Part shown: positions 16,712 to 25,714 of the stretch, piece after piece
Position numbering within the stretch: the stretch's first letter is position 1
Layout of the letters: every line of letters starts with the position of its first letter
Source of the DNA: Streptomyces aquilus
GTDB taxonomy: Bacteria > Actinomycetota > Actinomycetes > Streptomycetales > Streptomycetaceae
DNA: 64,000 nt
Assembly: GCF_003955715.1 (NCBI RefSeq)
Contig: NZ_CP034463.1
Span: 1,302,001 to 1,366,000, forward strand
Direction: 5' to 3'
Made by a program: the position numbers and the translations under genes
The notes under the pieces: generated by a model
What the model saw: only the letters and a program-made list of their open reading frames with translations
Database searches by the model: none
What the model was told of the DNA's origin: nothing

Positions 16712-18280
16712 ATGTCCGACGGCCCCGCCGCCGCGTCCACGTCCGCCTCGGAGTCCCCCGACTCCTCCATAGCCGCGTACACCCGCGTCTACGAGCAGGA
16801 GCAGCAGCGCCTGATCGCCTACGCCCACTCACTGACCCGTGACCCCTGGGTTACCGAGGACCTGGTGGCCGAGGCGCACTTCCGGGTCTGGCGGCGGCTG
16901 GCGGCGGGCCACGAGGTCGACAACGTCCCGGCGTACCTGATGACGACCGTCCGCCATCTCGCCGCGACGGTCGGCAGCACGGCGGCGCGCGAGACCCCGC
17001 AGGACCCGTGGGCCGCCGAGGGCATCCAGGGGGCGGCCGTCGGCGACGACCCGGCCGAGCGGGTCTCCTCCGTCGACCTGCTGTCCCGGGTGCTCGGTCA
17101 GCTCCCGCGGCGGTGGGTCAAGGCGCTGTGGCTCGCGGAGGCGGAGGACGTCCCACTGGAGGACATCGGCCGCCGCATCGGCACCCGGCAGGGGGCCACC
17201 GCCGTGCTGCTGCACCGGGCTCGCGAGGGCATGCGCCAGGCGTTCCTGCGGGCGCATCCCGGCACCCCGGCCGACCCGGGGTGCCAGGCGCACTGGGACC
17301 GCATGCCGGCCCATGTACGCGAGGCGTCCACACCTCGCCGGTCCGAGCAGCTCCTCGCCCACCTCGACGACTGCGCCGACTGCCGGGCGCGGCTCGCGGT
17401 GCTGATGCGCGCCAACGACCGGCTGCCGGCACTGGTGGGGCCGGCACTGGTGATCTTCGTCCTGGGCGGCTCGGGCACGTTCCTGCTGCCGTCGGCAGCC
17501 GGGTCGGCGGGTGCGGGCGCGGCCACCGCCTCGGGCTCCGGGGCCCATGGGGGTGACGGCCTGCTGCACGCCGTACGTCATGTCGTGACCGGCGGGTCCA
17601 AGGTGCCGGCCGCGACGGTGACCGCGATCGGGGCGTCGGTGGCGGGGGCGGCGATCGCCGCCGGGATCGCGCTGAGCGGGGCGGGCCACCCGGCGCCGGC
17701 GCCCGAGCCACGAGCGGCCGCGACGCAGAGCGCGCCCGCACCGACACGGGAGGCGGGGCCGACGGGGGCGGAGCCGGGCGAGGCCGGGAACGGCGACGAG
17801 GCGCCCGCCGCCGATGTGCCGGGGGTGGCCGCGGCCGGCGTGAGCCCGGCGGCGCCGGGGACGGTCGCCGCGGAGGAGGGGGCCACGCCGGGGGCACCCG
17901 CGGAGGCGGAGGAGGGGACCACGCCGCAGGCACCCGCGAAGGCGGAGGAGGCATCGGCCCAGGCCCCGGCACCGGAGGCCGCCACCCAGCCCTCCGCCGG
18001 CGCGACGCCACCCGCGCCGGCACCGGTCACACCGACGCCCGCACCCACGCCGCGCGTGGTGCCACCCACGCCCACATCCGCGTCACCGACCCCCGTCGAG
18101 CCGACCCCGGAGCCGGTCACCCCGACGCCCACGCCGGTGACTCCCACCCCGATCGACACCCCGGCATCCGTCGACCCGACACCCGTCGATCCCCACCCCG
18201 TCGAGCCCGCTCCCGAGCCCACCGTCCCGCCCCGGATCTGCGTGGCGCACGGCCCTGTCCTGATCTGTTACGCCTCTTAG
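16712..18280 (+). CDS. ECF sigma factor fused to anti-sigma-like zinc motif, membrane segment(s) and Pro/Thr-rich tail
   Basis: 522 residues. Sigma region 2 spans about 22-95 (YEQEQQRLIAYAHSLTRDPWVTEDLVAEAHFRVWRRL), region 4 about 127-180 (QLPRRWVKALWLAEAEDVPLEDIGRRIGTRQGATAVLLHRAREG). A zinc anti-sigma-like motif follows: H217-x3-C221-x2-C224 in HLDDCADC. Then one or two hydrophobic helices (LVGPALVIFVLGGSGTFLL and TVTAIGASVAGAAIAAGIAL), an Ala/Pro/Glu-rich stretch and TPTP-type repeats, ending in a short CVAHGPVLIC loop with two cysteines. Comparable ECF groups with fused zinc-finger/membrane extensions (e.g. ECF52/53) are known. The sigma and its inhibitor are thus one chain tethered to the membrane. 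Start supported by GGGAG about 10 nt upstream. Confidence 0.85.
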   Translation: MSDGPAAASTSASESPDSSIAAYTRVYEQEQQRLIAYAHSLTRDPWVTEDLVAEAHFRVWRRLAAGHEVDNVPAYLMTTVRHLAATVGSTAARETPQDPWAAEGIQGAAVGDDPAERVSSVDLLSRVLGQLPRRWVKALWLAEAEDVPLEDIGRRIGTRQGATAVLLHRAREGMRQAFLRAHPGTPADPGCQAHWDRMPAHVREASTPRRSEQLLAHLDDCADCRARLAVLMRANDRLPALVGPALVIFVLGGSGTFLLPSAAGSAGAGAATASGSGAHGGDGLLHAVRHVVTGGSKVPAATVTAIGASVAGAAIAAGIALSGAGHPAPAPEPRAAATQSAPAPTREAGPTGAEPGEAGNGDEAPAADVPGVAAAGVSPAAPGTVAAEEGATPGAPAEAEEGTTPQAPAKAEEASAQAPAPEAATQPSAGATPPAPAPVTPTPAPTPRVVPPTPTSASPTPVEPTPEPVTPTPTPVTPTPIDTPASVDPTPVDPHPVEPAPEPTVPPRICVAHGPVLICYAS

Positions 18281-18417
18281 AACACGCGACCGTAGAACAC
18301 GCAGATGAATCCGCGCCCGAGTCCCCCGGCGTTCCGTCAACTCACGTACGCTGCCTACGACTTGCCCCATCAGGCGGCGTACGGCAACAGCACGACGAAA
18401 CCCCTCCGTGAAGACTG

Positions 18418-18429
18418 TGGCATATGCCA
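18418..18429. promoter_or_regulatory. 12-bp perfect palindrome TGGCATATGCCA
   Basis: Lies in the 264-bp gap between the ECF sigma gene and the phosphatase gene, about 115 nt before the latter's start; it could be an operator. I saw no gene or other strong signal in the gap, apart from possible promoter elements around it. Confidence 0.3.
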
Positions 18430-18544
18430 GAAGCACCACCGTATCGTGTGTTGCCAAATCCCTTACAGGGCGTCGCGGGCTGTGCAACAGTCGTAACGGT
18501 CCCTCCGCCCGCCTTGGTCGTACCGTCCCGCATCGGAGTGCGTC

Positions 18545-19972
18545 ATGCCGTCCCACCTCTCCGCGGACCACCCAGCCGCCCAGCCACCCGGGCGCGGCTC
18601 GGTCGACGCGCTGATATCGCAGGCGCGACGACTCAAGGGCGACGTGGACGCCGTACGGCGGGACGCGCGGGAGGACGGATCGGACCCGCAGGGACGCTGG
18701 CAGCGCGCGCTCTGCGACCTGGCGCTGCATCAACTCAACGACCTGGACGCGCACTTGGCCCAGTTGCGGGACGGCCCGTCCGTGCCCGCACCCGCCGGCC
18801 CCGCGCCCGCCGAGCAGTCCACGCCGACCGCTCCCCGGCGCGGCTCCCTGCTCAGCCGGGTGGGCAGCGCGGAGTGGAACCTGCTGACGGACGAGGCGAG
18901 TTGGTCCGGTGAGCTGTACCAGATCCTGGGACGCGACCCGGCCACTCCCCCGCTCACCCTCGACGAACTCCCCTCCCTGGTCCTCGACGAGGACCGGCCG
19001 AAGCTGACCTCGATGGTCACGGACTGTCTCGTCGACGCGCGGCCCATCGACGGCGAGTTCCGGGTGCTGCACACGGACGGTTCCGTGCGCACGGTGCACA
19101 TGATGGGCGAGCCCGTGCTCGACACTGACGGCAGCACCGCCTCGATGTGGGCCGTACTGCGGGACGTCAGCGAACTGCGCCGCAGTCAGAGGGTGGTGAG
19201 CGAGACCCGTGACTCGCTCCAGCACCACCGGCACCGCGCGCAGACGGAGCACCGGCTCGCGGTCGAGCTGCAGGAGGCCGTGCTGCCGCCGTGGCGCGGT
19301 TCCCTGCGGCTCCCGCAGCAGGGACCGGAGCCCCTCGATCTCGCGGCGCACTATCTGCCGTCGTCGACGAGCGCGCTCATCGGCGGCAACTGGTACGACG
19401 CCCTCCAACTCGCCGACGGTGACATGCTGCTCAGCGTCGGCAACCTCACCGGACACGGTGTCGCCGCGACGTCCGGTATGGCGACACTGCTCGGCGCCGT
19501 CCGCGGTATGGCCATGGCGGGCACCGGGCCGGGCCAACTGCTGTCCTGGCTCAACCAGTTACTCGACGCCACCGTCCAACCGGCCCTGGGCAGCACGCTC
19601 TGCTGCCGCTACCGGCCCGAGACCCGCACCCTCACCTGGGCGCAAGCCGGACACCCCGCCCCGCTGCTGTTCCGCGACGGGACGGGGCGCAGGCTGAGCG
19701 CGCCGGACGGCGTCCTGCTCGGCGCGACCTCCGGCGCCGTCTACGAACAGGCCGAAGAGCCCCTCGAAGCGGGCGACCTGCTGGTCCTGCACACCGACGG
19801 GCTGGTGCCCGGGCAGGACAGCACGGAGGCCGTGAACCGTCTCCTCGACCTGGCGCCGCGCTTCGGCGAGGCCGACACCGCACAGGACTGCGTACGGCTG
19901 GTCGTCGAGGAGTTCGGCGGGACCGAGCGCGCGGACGACGCCTGCGTGCTCATCGCCAAGCTCACCAACTAG
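18545..19972 (+). CDS. PAS-PP2C (SpoIIE/RsbU-type) phosphatase, metal-site residues altered
   Basis: 475 residues: a helical N-terminal region (DALISQARRLKGDVDAVRRD...), a PAS domain (about 105-225, with GEFRVLHTDGSVRTVHMMGEPV), a short coiled segment, and a C-terminal PP2C domain. The usual metal-binding motifs GGDxYD and GDVxGHG read GGNWYD (Asn282) and GNLTGHG (Asn300) here; the later HTDGLVPGQ and ADDACVL motifs are normal. Such proteins usually dephosphorylate anti-sigma-antagonist (STAS) partners in sigma-B/F-like switches; with two Asp-to-Asn changes activity may be reduced, or the protein may be a binding-only pseudophosphatase. A 21-bp-period duplication covers its stop codon. Confidence 0.88.
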   Translation: MPSHLSADHPAAQPPGRGSVDALISQARRLKGDVDAVRRDAREDGSDPQGRWQRALCDLALHQLNDLDAHLAQLRDGPSVPAPAGPAPAEQSTPTAPRRGSLLSRVGSAEWNLLTDEASWSGELYQILGRDPATPPLTLDELPSLVLDEDRPKLTSMVTDCLVDARPIDGEFRVLHTDGSVRTVHMMGEPVLDTDGSTASMWAVLRDVSELRRSQRVVSETRDSLQHHRHRAQTEHRLAVELQEAVLPPWRGSLRLPQQGPEPLDLAAHYLPSSTSALIGGNWYDALQLADGDMLLSVGNLTGHGVAATSGMATLLGAVRGMAMAGTGPGQLLSWLNQLLDATVQPALGSTLCCRYRPETRTLTWAQAGHPAPLLFRDGTGRRLSAPDGVLLGATSGAVYEQAEEPLEAGDLLVLHTDGLVPGQDSTEAVNRLLDLAPRFGEADTAQDCVRLVVEEFGGTERADDACVLIAKLTN

Positions 19973-19996
19973 CCGAGGAAGCTCACCAACTAGCCG
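19958..19996. repeat. Short direct duplication across the phosphatase stop codon
   Basis: AAGCTCACCAACTAGCCG occurs at 19958-19975 and 19979-19996 (21-bp period), duplicating the last codons and the TAG stop. Confidence 0.85.
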
Positions 19997-20022
19997 GGAA
20001 TCTGTCTCAGCGCACAAACCCC

Positions 20023-21513
20023 CTATGCCCGTGCGCTGTTGCCGCCCTTCACCGGCTTCGGCAGGGCCAGTTTGATCTCCTCCCTCAGCTCGTGGATCTT
20101 CGGGTAGCTGGAGTACTCGGCGGTGAGCCGGTACATCTGGCGCAGCCGGTCCCAGGTGCGGTGCGAGGAGTTGGACCCCATCGACACCAGGGCCAGCCGG
20201 GCGTAGGTACCGCCCTGTTCCGGGTCGTCGGCGATGAAGCAGGCGGAGGCCATCGACAGGAAGTCGAAGATCTTCGACCGCTGCCGTCCGTCGACCCGCA
20301 GGGCCAGGGCCTTCTCCGCGTAGTGCTGGGCGTGCACGGCCGCGCCGGGCTCGTGCTCCGCCAGCGTGCGGTAGGCCAGGGCCTGCATGCCGTACAGGTC
20401 CTCCTCCTTGAACATCTGCATCCAGCTCGGCGGCGGCACATCGCTGCGGTCGGAGACGAAGAGGTCCTCCGCCTGGCCGAGCGTGCGGCGCATCGCCTGC
20501 CCCTTGCCCATGGACGCCTGTGCCCAGGCCTCCACGGTGTGGAGCATCGCCATGGTCCGCGGCAGCACCTCGTCGCCGGAGCCGGACTGGGCGAGCTTCA
20601 TCAGGTCGAGCGCGTCGTCGGGCCGGCCGAGGTGCACCATCTGGCGAGCCGCTCGCGAGAGCGCCTCCCCGGCGCGCGGCCGGTCACCGCCCTCACGGGC
20701 CGCATGGGCGGCGATGACGAAGTACTTCTGGGCCGTGGGCTCCAGACCGACGTCGTGCGACATCCAGCCCGCGAGGACGGCGAGGTTGGCGGCGACGCCC
20801 CACAGGCGCCGCTGGAGATGGTCGGGGTGTCGGTAGGCGAGCATGCCGCCCACCTCGTTGAGTTGGCCTACGACTGCCTTGCGCTGAAGCCCGCCGCCGC
20901 GGGCCGCGTCCCACGCCCGGAACACCTCGACCGAGCGCTCCAGTTCCTCGATCTCCTGCGACCCGATGGGGGCGGCCTCGTAGCGGTCGAACCCAGCGGG
21001 GTCGGCGTGCAGAGGATCGTCGAACTGGGGGGCGTCGGCCGTGAGGGCCGGATCGGTGTGGAGCCAGTCGTGCATGGCGCTGCTGAGTGCGGATCCCGCG
21101 GCGAGCGCGGCACCCGCGCCCACCAAGCCGCGTCGGTTGAGCATGAGGTCCATTCCCGTGAATTCGGTGAGGACCGCAGCAGTCCGCTCGGGCGCCCACG
21201 GCACACCGTCGGGATGTTCCGCATTCCCGCCGTCCTGCCGTTTCCCCGCACGCCCGTGCCGGACCAGACCGAGGTCCTCGATGGTCACGACACGGCCGAG
21301 ACGCTCGGTGAACAGGGCAGCCAGCACCCGGGGCACCGGATCGCGCGGGATCTCTCCCATGTCGATCCACCGCCGCACCCGCGAGGTGTCGGTCGACAGC
21401 TGGGGGTGGCCCATGGCCGCCGCCTGCCGGTTGACCAGCCTCGCGAGTTCACCCTTGGACCAGCCGGCCAGGCCGAACAGGTCCGAAAGTCGGGTGTTGG
21501 GTTGTCCGCTCAC
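20023..21513 (-). CDS. NsdA-like transcriptional regulator (N-terminal DNA-binding region, TPR-like C-terminal half)
   Basis: 496 residues. The N-terminal GWSKGELARLVNRQAAAMGHPQLSTDTSRVRRWIDMGEIPRDP region matches the DNA-binding part of NsdA-type proteins (negative regulators of differentiation and antibiotic production in Streptomyces coelicolor), followed by a 'MLNRRGLVGAGAALAAG' segment and a long helical repeat region (about 190-490) of TPR type, e.g. AGEALSRAARQMVHLGRPDDALDLMKLAQ. Start is GTG 21513 after a G-rich leader. This may be NsdA itself or one of several paralogues; the divergent APH-like neighbour is a pairing I associate with the paralogue group. Likely a cytoplasmic pleiotropic repressor. 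Confidence 0.8.
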   Translation of the reverse strand: MSGQPNTRLSDLFGLAGWSKGELARLVNRQAAAMGHPQLSTDTSRVRRWIDMGEIPRDPVPRVLAALFTERLGRVVTIEDLGLVRHGRAGKRQDGGNAEHPDGVPWAPERTAAVLTEFTGMDLMLNRRGLVGAGAALAAGSALSSAMHDWLHTDPALTADAPQFDDPLHADPAGFDRYEAAPIGSQEIEELERSVEVFRAWDAARGGGLQRKAVVGQLNEVGGMLAYRHPDHLQRRLWGVAANLAVLAGWMSHDVGLEPTAQKYFVIAAHAAREGGDRPRAGEALSRAARQMVHLGRPDDALDLMKLAQSGSGDEVLPRTMAMLHTVEAWAQASMGKGQAMRRTLGQAEDLFVSDRSDVPPPSWMQMFKEEDLYGMQALAYRTLAEHEPGAAVHAQHYAEKALALRVDGRQRSKIFDFLSMASACFIADDPEQGGTYARLALVSMGSNSSHRTWDRLRQMYRLTAEYSSYPKIHELREEIKLALPKPVKGGNSARA

Positions 21514-21574
21514 GTCAAGCCCCCAGGTTCTCGGCTGAGTTGACAGTAGCCCGGGGAGAGTTGCCGGGCGACTA

Positions 21575-21604
21575 TTCGCCAGGGTTCGCCAGGGTGCGCC
21601 AGAT
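21575..21604. repeat. Three 10-bp tandem repeats in the NsdA-like upstream region
   Basis: TTCGCCAGGG at 21575-21584 and 21585-21594, then TGCGCCAGAT at 21595-21604. Helical-turn spacing in the divergent promoter region is compatible with cooperative regulator binding. Confidence 0.6.
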
Positions 21605-21788
21605 GGTGTGCCACTGGGCATCGGGTGTCAGGTAGGAACGCGCCACCCCGACCCGGTCTCCTACATATGACGGGTGCATTCCCCAGGGTGCACCCGGGCG
21701 GCCGGGCCGGGTGGCGCGATGGCGCAGACGTAACCCGTTTGCGCAGACATACCTGCACTGCTGGCACACGAAGGGATCTGTTTCGCCC

Positions 21789-22928
21789 ATGTACACAGCA
21801 TCGTCCTCCGTGTCCGCCCCGCCCCGGTCGCTGCACCCCCGCCCGGCGGGCAGCGGCCCCTACCTCGATCCCGCCCGCCCGGCGGCCCCCGTACTCGGTG
21901 CCGGCAGGACGCGGCGTGCTCCGGGGATCGGTACCCAACCGCTCAGCGGGAGACTCGACTTGTCCGGCCCTCAGGGCGCGCAGTTGCGTACGGCGATCGC
22001 GTCGGTGCACCGGATCTGCCCGGAGTTCGCTCCGGTGCAGGTGCTGCGCCGCAGCGGACGCTCCGTCCTCCTGGTGGGGACGACCGGGCGCAGCACGGCC
22101 GTCGCGAAGTGTTTACTGGACCACTCCCCTGCGTGGGCCGAGCGGATCCGCCACGAGATAGCGGCATACCGCTCGTTCGTCCGGCAGCGCCCGCCCGTGC
22201 GGGTGCCCCGGCTGATCGCGGCGGACCCGGACAACTGCACCCTCGTGATCGAGCGGATGCCCGGACGGGTGGCGGCCCTGCACCGGCACCCGGCGGAGGC
22301 GCCGCCCCGGGCGGACATCAGGGCGGCACTCGGCGCGATCTGCCGGCTCAACGCCTGGCGGCCCCCGGCGGGCACCTTCGACGCCCCGCTGGACTACGCG
22401 GCGCGGATCAACCGCTACCACGAGCTGGGCCTGCTGACCGACCGGGACATGGGCGACCTTCAGAAGCTGCTGCACGGCATCGCGCTCTCCGCGGGCCGGC
22501 AGGGCATGGGCCAGTTCTGCCACGGCGACGCACTGCTCTCGAACATCCTGCTCTCACCGGCCGGTCCAGTGCTGGTGGACTGGGAGCACGCGGGCTGGTA
22601 CCTGCCGGGGTACGACCTGGCGACGCTGTGGTCGGTGCTCGGGGACGCGCCGGTGGCCCGGCGTCAGATCAGCCAGATCGCGCAGTCGGCCGGTCCGGCC
22701 TCGCGCGACGCGTTCCTGGTCAATCTGATGCTCGTGCTGACCCGTGAGATCCGTACGTACGAGACGGCCGTGCAGCGTTCGATGCACGACACGACCCCGG
22801 CGGCACCGGGAGCGGCCCACCCGGGTGCTGCGCCGTCCGGCGAGGAACAGCGGCTGCTGCTGAGGCGGCTGCACGACGACTGCCAGCTGGCCCGGCGGGC
22901 CGTACGCGCGGCGGTCGGCACTCGCTGA
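21789..22928 (+). CDS. Aminoglycoside-phosphotransferase-fold protein
   Basis: 379 residues. A disordered, Pro-rich N-terminal 60 residues precedes a kinase-like fold. The catalytic loop [13 protein letters not shown] holds the H-G-D-x4-N motif, followed by the metal-binding [18 protein letters not shown] in place of the usual D-x-[22 protein letters not shown] corresponds to the hinge region. Members phosphorylate aminoglycosides, choline, homoserine or other small hydroxyl compounds; nothing points to a resistance role here. ATG 21789 is chosen because the upstream frame is repeat-rich and lacks a start context. Divergent from the NsdA-like gene and ended by a strong hairpin. Confidence 0.8.
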   Translation: MYTASSSVSAPPRSLHPRPAGSGPYLDPARPAAPVLGAGRTRRAPGIGTQPLSGRLDLSGPQGAQLRTAIASVHRICPEFAPVQVLRRSGRSVLLVGTTGRSTAVAKCLLDHSPAWAERIRHEIAAYRSFVRQRPPVRVPRLIAADPDNCTLVIERMPGRVAALHRHPAEAPPRADIRAALGAICRLNAWRPPAGTFDAPLDYAARINRYHELGLLTDRDMGDLQKLLHGIALSAGRQGMGQFCHGDALLSNILLSPAGPVLVDWEHAGWYLPGYDLATLWSVLGDAPVARRQISQIAQSAGPASRDAFLVNLMLVLTREIRTYETAVQRSMHDTTPAAPGAAHPGAAPSGEEQRLLLRRLHDDCQLARRAVRAAVGTR

Positions 22929-22933
22929 CGGGG

Positions 22934-22982
22934 ACGAAGGTCCGCGGTGCGCCAGGGACAGCGGCGCACCGCGGACCTTCGT
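22934..22982 (+). terminator. Strong terminator hairpin
   Basis: Perfect 20-bp stem (arms 22934-22953 and 22963-22982) with a 9-nt loop, starting 6 nt after the APH-like stop codon. No T-tract. Confidence 0.85.
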
Positions 22983-23199
22983 ATGTCCGCTCGCCTTCCC
23001 TGTCGGGCCGGTCCATTGGTGTACGCCACTGACGCCCCGCAGGCCCGCGGGCCGCCGCCACGAAACTCCCGCACCCCCTGGTTGACAAGGGAATTCGCCC
23101 TTCCCTGGGCATGATTGACGGATCGTCGGCAAGCCGGTACCACTGACGCACGCCCGGCCCCGCACGGCTCATCGCGCCCGACCGTCCCAGGAGGCTGCT

Positions 23200-25146
23200 T
23201 TGCGAGTCCCTGCCCACCGTGCCTCCGGGCACAGACGTACGCGCACCGTCATCGCGACGGCGGCCCTGCTGCTCCCCCTCCTCGGCGCGGCCCCGTCCGG
23301 CGCGCAGACGTCGGCGAACAGCCTCCAGCTGGCCTTCGCCTCGGCGGCCGCCGAGTATCAGGTACCGCAGAGCGTCCTTCTCGGTGTCTCCTACCTCCAG
23401 TCCCGCTGGGACGCGCACGCCGGGGCGCCGAGCGTGACCGGCGGCTACGGCCCCATGCATCTCACCGACGCCCGCACCGCCCTGGCCGGGGCCGCCACTC
23501 ACCACGGCGAGGGCACGGAGGACGCGCGCGGCGACAGCGCCCGCACGCCGCTCCTGCCGACCGCCGAGGTGCCGACGCCCGCCGAGCTCCCTGCCCGGCT
23601 GAGGACGCTGCCGAAGGCGGCGGAACTGACCGGCCTGAGCGCACAGGAGCTGCGCACCGACCCGGCGGCGAACGTCGCCGGCGGTGCCGCGCTGCTCGCC
23701 GACGCCCAGAAGGACCTGGGCGAGCCGCTCAGCGACGACCCGGCGGACTGGTACGCCGCGGTGGCCCGCTTCTCCGGCGCGGACGACACCGCGACGGCGG
23801 CGGCGTACGCCAACGACGTGTACGACGTGATCCGTACCGGCGAGGAGCGCACCACGGACGCCGGGCAGCAGGTCGCCCTCGCGCCGCAGCCCGGCCTCTC
23901 CCCCGCCACCGCGCAGCTCGCCGAGACCGGCCTGCGCACGCTCGACACCGGTGGCACCGAGTGCCCGAAGTCGGTGTCCTGCGAGTGGATCCCGGCGCCG
24001 TACGAGGAGTTCGGCGACAACGACTACGGCAACCACGACCTGGGCGACCGTCCGGCCGCGCAGAGCATCAAGTACATCGTCGTCCATGACACGGAGGGCG
24101 CCTGGGACGGCGTCCTCAACCTGGTCCAGGACCCCACCTACGTGTCGTGGAACTACACCCTGCGCTCCACCGACGGCCACATCGCCCAGCATGTGAAGGC
24201 CAAGGACGTGGCCTGGCACGCGGGCAACTGGTACATCAACGCCAAGTCGATCGGTCTGGAGCACGAGGGCTTCCTGGCGAACCCGGACGCCTGGTACACG
24301 GAGGCCATGTACCGCTCGTCGGCCCGGCTGGTGAAGTACCTCGCGAAGAAGTACGGCATCCCGCTGGACCGGCAGCACATCCTCGGCCACGACAACGTGC
24401 CGGGCCCGACCACGTCGACCGTCCCCGGTATGCACACCGACCCCGGCCCGTACTGGGACTGGCGGCACTACTTCGCCCTGCTCGGCCACCCCTTCAAGGC
24501 CACCGCGAAGAAGAACTCCGGGGTGGTGACGATCCGTCCCGGCTACGCGACGAACCAGCCCGAGTACACCGGCTGCGTCACCAAGGACGTGCCGTGCGCG
24601 GCGCACGGGTCGAGCGAGGTGCGCCTGTACTCCGGCCCCGGCGAGTCCTACCCGCTGATCAAGGACATCGGCCGGGGCACCGCACCGACGACCGGAGTGA
24701 ACGACATCTCCTCGCGGGTCTCCACCGGCCAGCAGTACGCGGTCGCCGACCGCGACGGGGACTGGACGGCGATCTGGTACCTGGGCCAGAAGGCCTGGTT
24801 CAAGAACCCGGCGAAGGACCCGACCGCCGTGCCCGCGTCCGGCCGGGTCATCATGCCCAGGGCCGGCCTGAAGGAGATCCCGGTGTACGGCCGCGCCTAC
24901 CCCGAGGCCTCCGCCTATCCGGCGGGGGTGCCCGCGCAGGCGGTGTCGCCGTTGCCGTACAAGGTGCTGGAGAACCAGCAGTACGTGGTCGGCGACAAGG
25001 TGCCCGGCGAGTACTACTACGCGGTCACCTTCACCACGGACTCCCACAAGGTCGTGGTCGGCAAGGACCTCTACTACGAGATCCAGTACGGCCACCGCGT
25101 GGCGTTCGTGCGGGCCGCCGACGTCGACGTGCGGCCGTCCCGCTAG
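23200..25146 (+). CDS. Secreted N-acetylmuramoyl-L-alanine amidase (Amidase_2) with lytic-type N-terminal domain
   Basis: 648 residues. A signal peptide (TVIATAALLLPLLGAAPSGAQ) is followed by a helical domain (about 40-210, SLQLAFASAAAEYQVPQSVLLGVSYLQSRWDAH...GGYGPMHL) resembling lysozyme/transglycosylase-like domains. The amidase domain (about 290-425) carries the zinc ligands His296 (IVVHDTEG), His397 (ILGHDN) and Asp414 (MHTDPGP). The C-terminal 200 residues look SH3-like. It should cleave the lactyl-L-Ala bond of peptidoglycan outside the membrane, in remodelling or turnover. TTG start with a perfect AGGAGG upstream. Confidence 0.92.
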   Translation: MRVPAHRASGHRRTRTVIATAALLLPLLGAAPSGAQTSANSLQLAFASAAAEYQVPQSVLLGVSYLQSRWDAHAGAPSVTGGYGPMHLTDARTALAGAATHHGEGTEDARGDSARTPLLPTAEVPTPAELPARLRTLPKAAELTGLSAQELRTDPAANVAGGAALLADAQKDLGEPLSDDPADWYAAVARFSGADDTATAAAYANDVYDVIRTGEERTTDAGQQVALAPQPGLSPATAQLAETGLRTLDTGGTECPKSVSCEWIPAPYEEFGDNDYGNHDLGDRPAAQSIKYIVVHDTEGAWDGVLNLVQDPTYVSWNYTLRSTDGHIAQHVKAKDVAWHAGNWYINAKSIGLEHEGFLANPDAWYTEAMYRSSARLVKYLAKKYGIPLDRQHILGHDNVPGPTTSTVPGMHTDPGPYWDWRHYFALLGHPFKATAKKNSGVVTIRPGYATNQPEYTGCVTKDVPCAAHGSSEVRLYSGPGESYPLIKDIGRGTAPTTGVNDISSRVSTGQQYAVADRDGDWTAIWYLGQKAWFKNPAKDPTAVPASGRVIMPRAGLKEIPVYGRAYPEASAYPAGVPAQAVSPLPYKVLENQQYVVGDKVPGEYYYAVTFTTDSHKVVVGKDLYYEIQYGHRVAFVRAADVDVRPSR

Positions 25147-25158
25147 GGGGCGGCCGGT

Positions 25159-25656
25159 TCAGCCCTGCTGGAACAGCTCAGCCGGGAGCGGTTTCAGCAG
25201 GGCGTACAGGTCGTCGGTGATGGGGCGGTCCCAGGCGGCGATGGTCACCAGGACGTTGTCGCTGCGGTCGAACTGCACGCAGGAGATCCGGCTCTCCGAG
25301 AGCTTGAGGCGGCGCACGATCATGAGGTTGTCGCCCTGCATCACGGGCATGTCCTCGGTCTCGGTGACGGTCACCTCCTCGTCGTTCTCCAGGGCGATCA
25401 GCAGCTGGGCGACCTCGAAGGGGATCTCGCCCTCGGCGAGGTCACGGGCCGGGGAGCCCTCGGGGAGGTTGCCGATGATCATCGCGGGGCCGCGGCCGCC
25501 GAAGAGGTCGTAGCGCAGGAAGACGCCCTGGCAGGTGCCGTCGGGGGCGGGCAGCAGGCCGGCGCCGAGGTTGCCGGGCCAGTCGCCCGGGTCCATGGCC
25601 AGCACGTCGAAGTCTGGGCCGGCGGGAGTCGCGCTGCGGCGGCGGAGGAACGACAT
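25159..25656 (-). CDS. Conserved hypothetical protein
   Basis: 165 residues, no signal peptide or membrane segment. It looks like a compact alpha/beta protein: GTCQGVFLRYDLFGGRGPAMIIGNLPEG, then acidic ENDEEVTVTETEDMPVMQG and a C-terminal QFDRSDNVLVTIAAWDRPITDDLYALLKPLP. I do not recognise a functional family; similar proteins seem common in Streptomyces. ATG 25656. It is upstream of the LAL gene on the same strand (58-nt gap) but its tail converges on the amidase gene. Confidence 0.8.
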   Translation of the reverse strand: MSFLRRRSATPAGPDFDVLAMDPGDWPGNLGAGLLPAPDGTCQGVFLRYDLFGGRGPAMIIGNLPEGSPARDLAEGEIPFEVAQLLIALENDEEVTVTETEDMPVMQGDNLMIVRRLKLSESRISCVQFDRSDNVLVTIAAWDRPITDDLYALLKPLPAELFQQG

Positions 25657-25714
25657 GTGCCTATCGTACGGGGCCTTGAGGTGATGGGGCGGACGCCCCT
25701 TGACGCTCTTGCCC

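Noticed and set aside
21789..22928. Aminoglycoside resistance gene
   Set aside because: Only the general APH fold is visible, the DxD-type motif is altered and the context is regulatory, so resistance is not supported.
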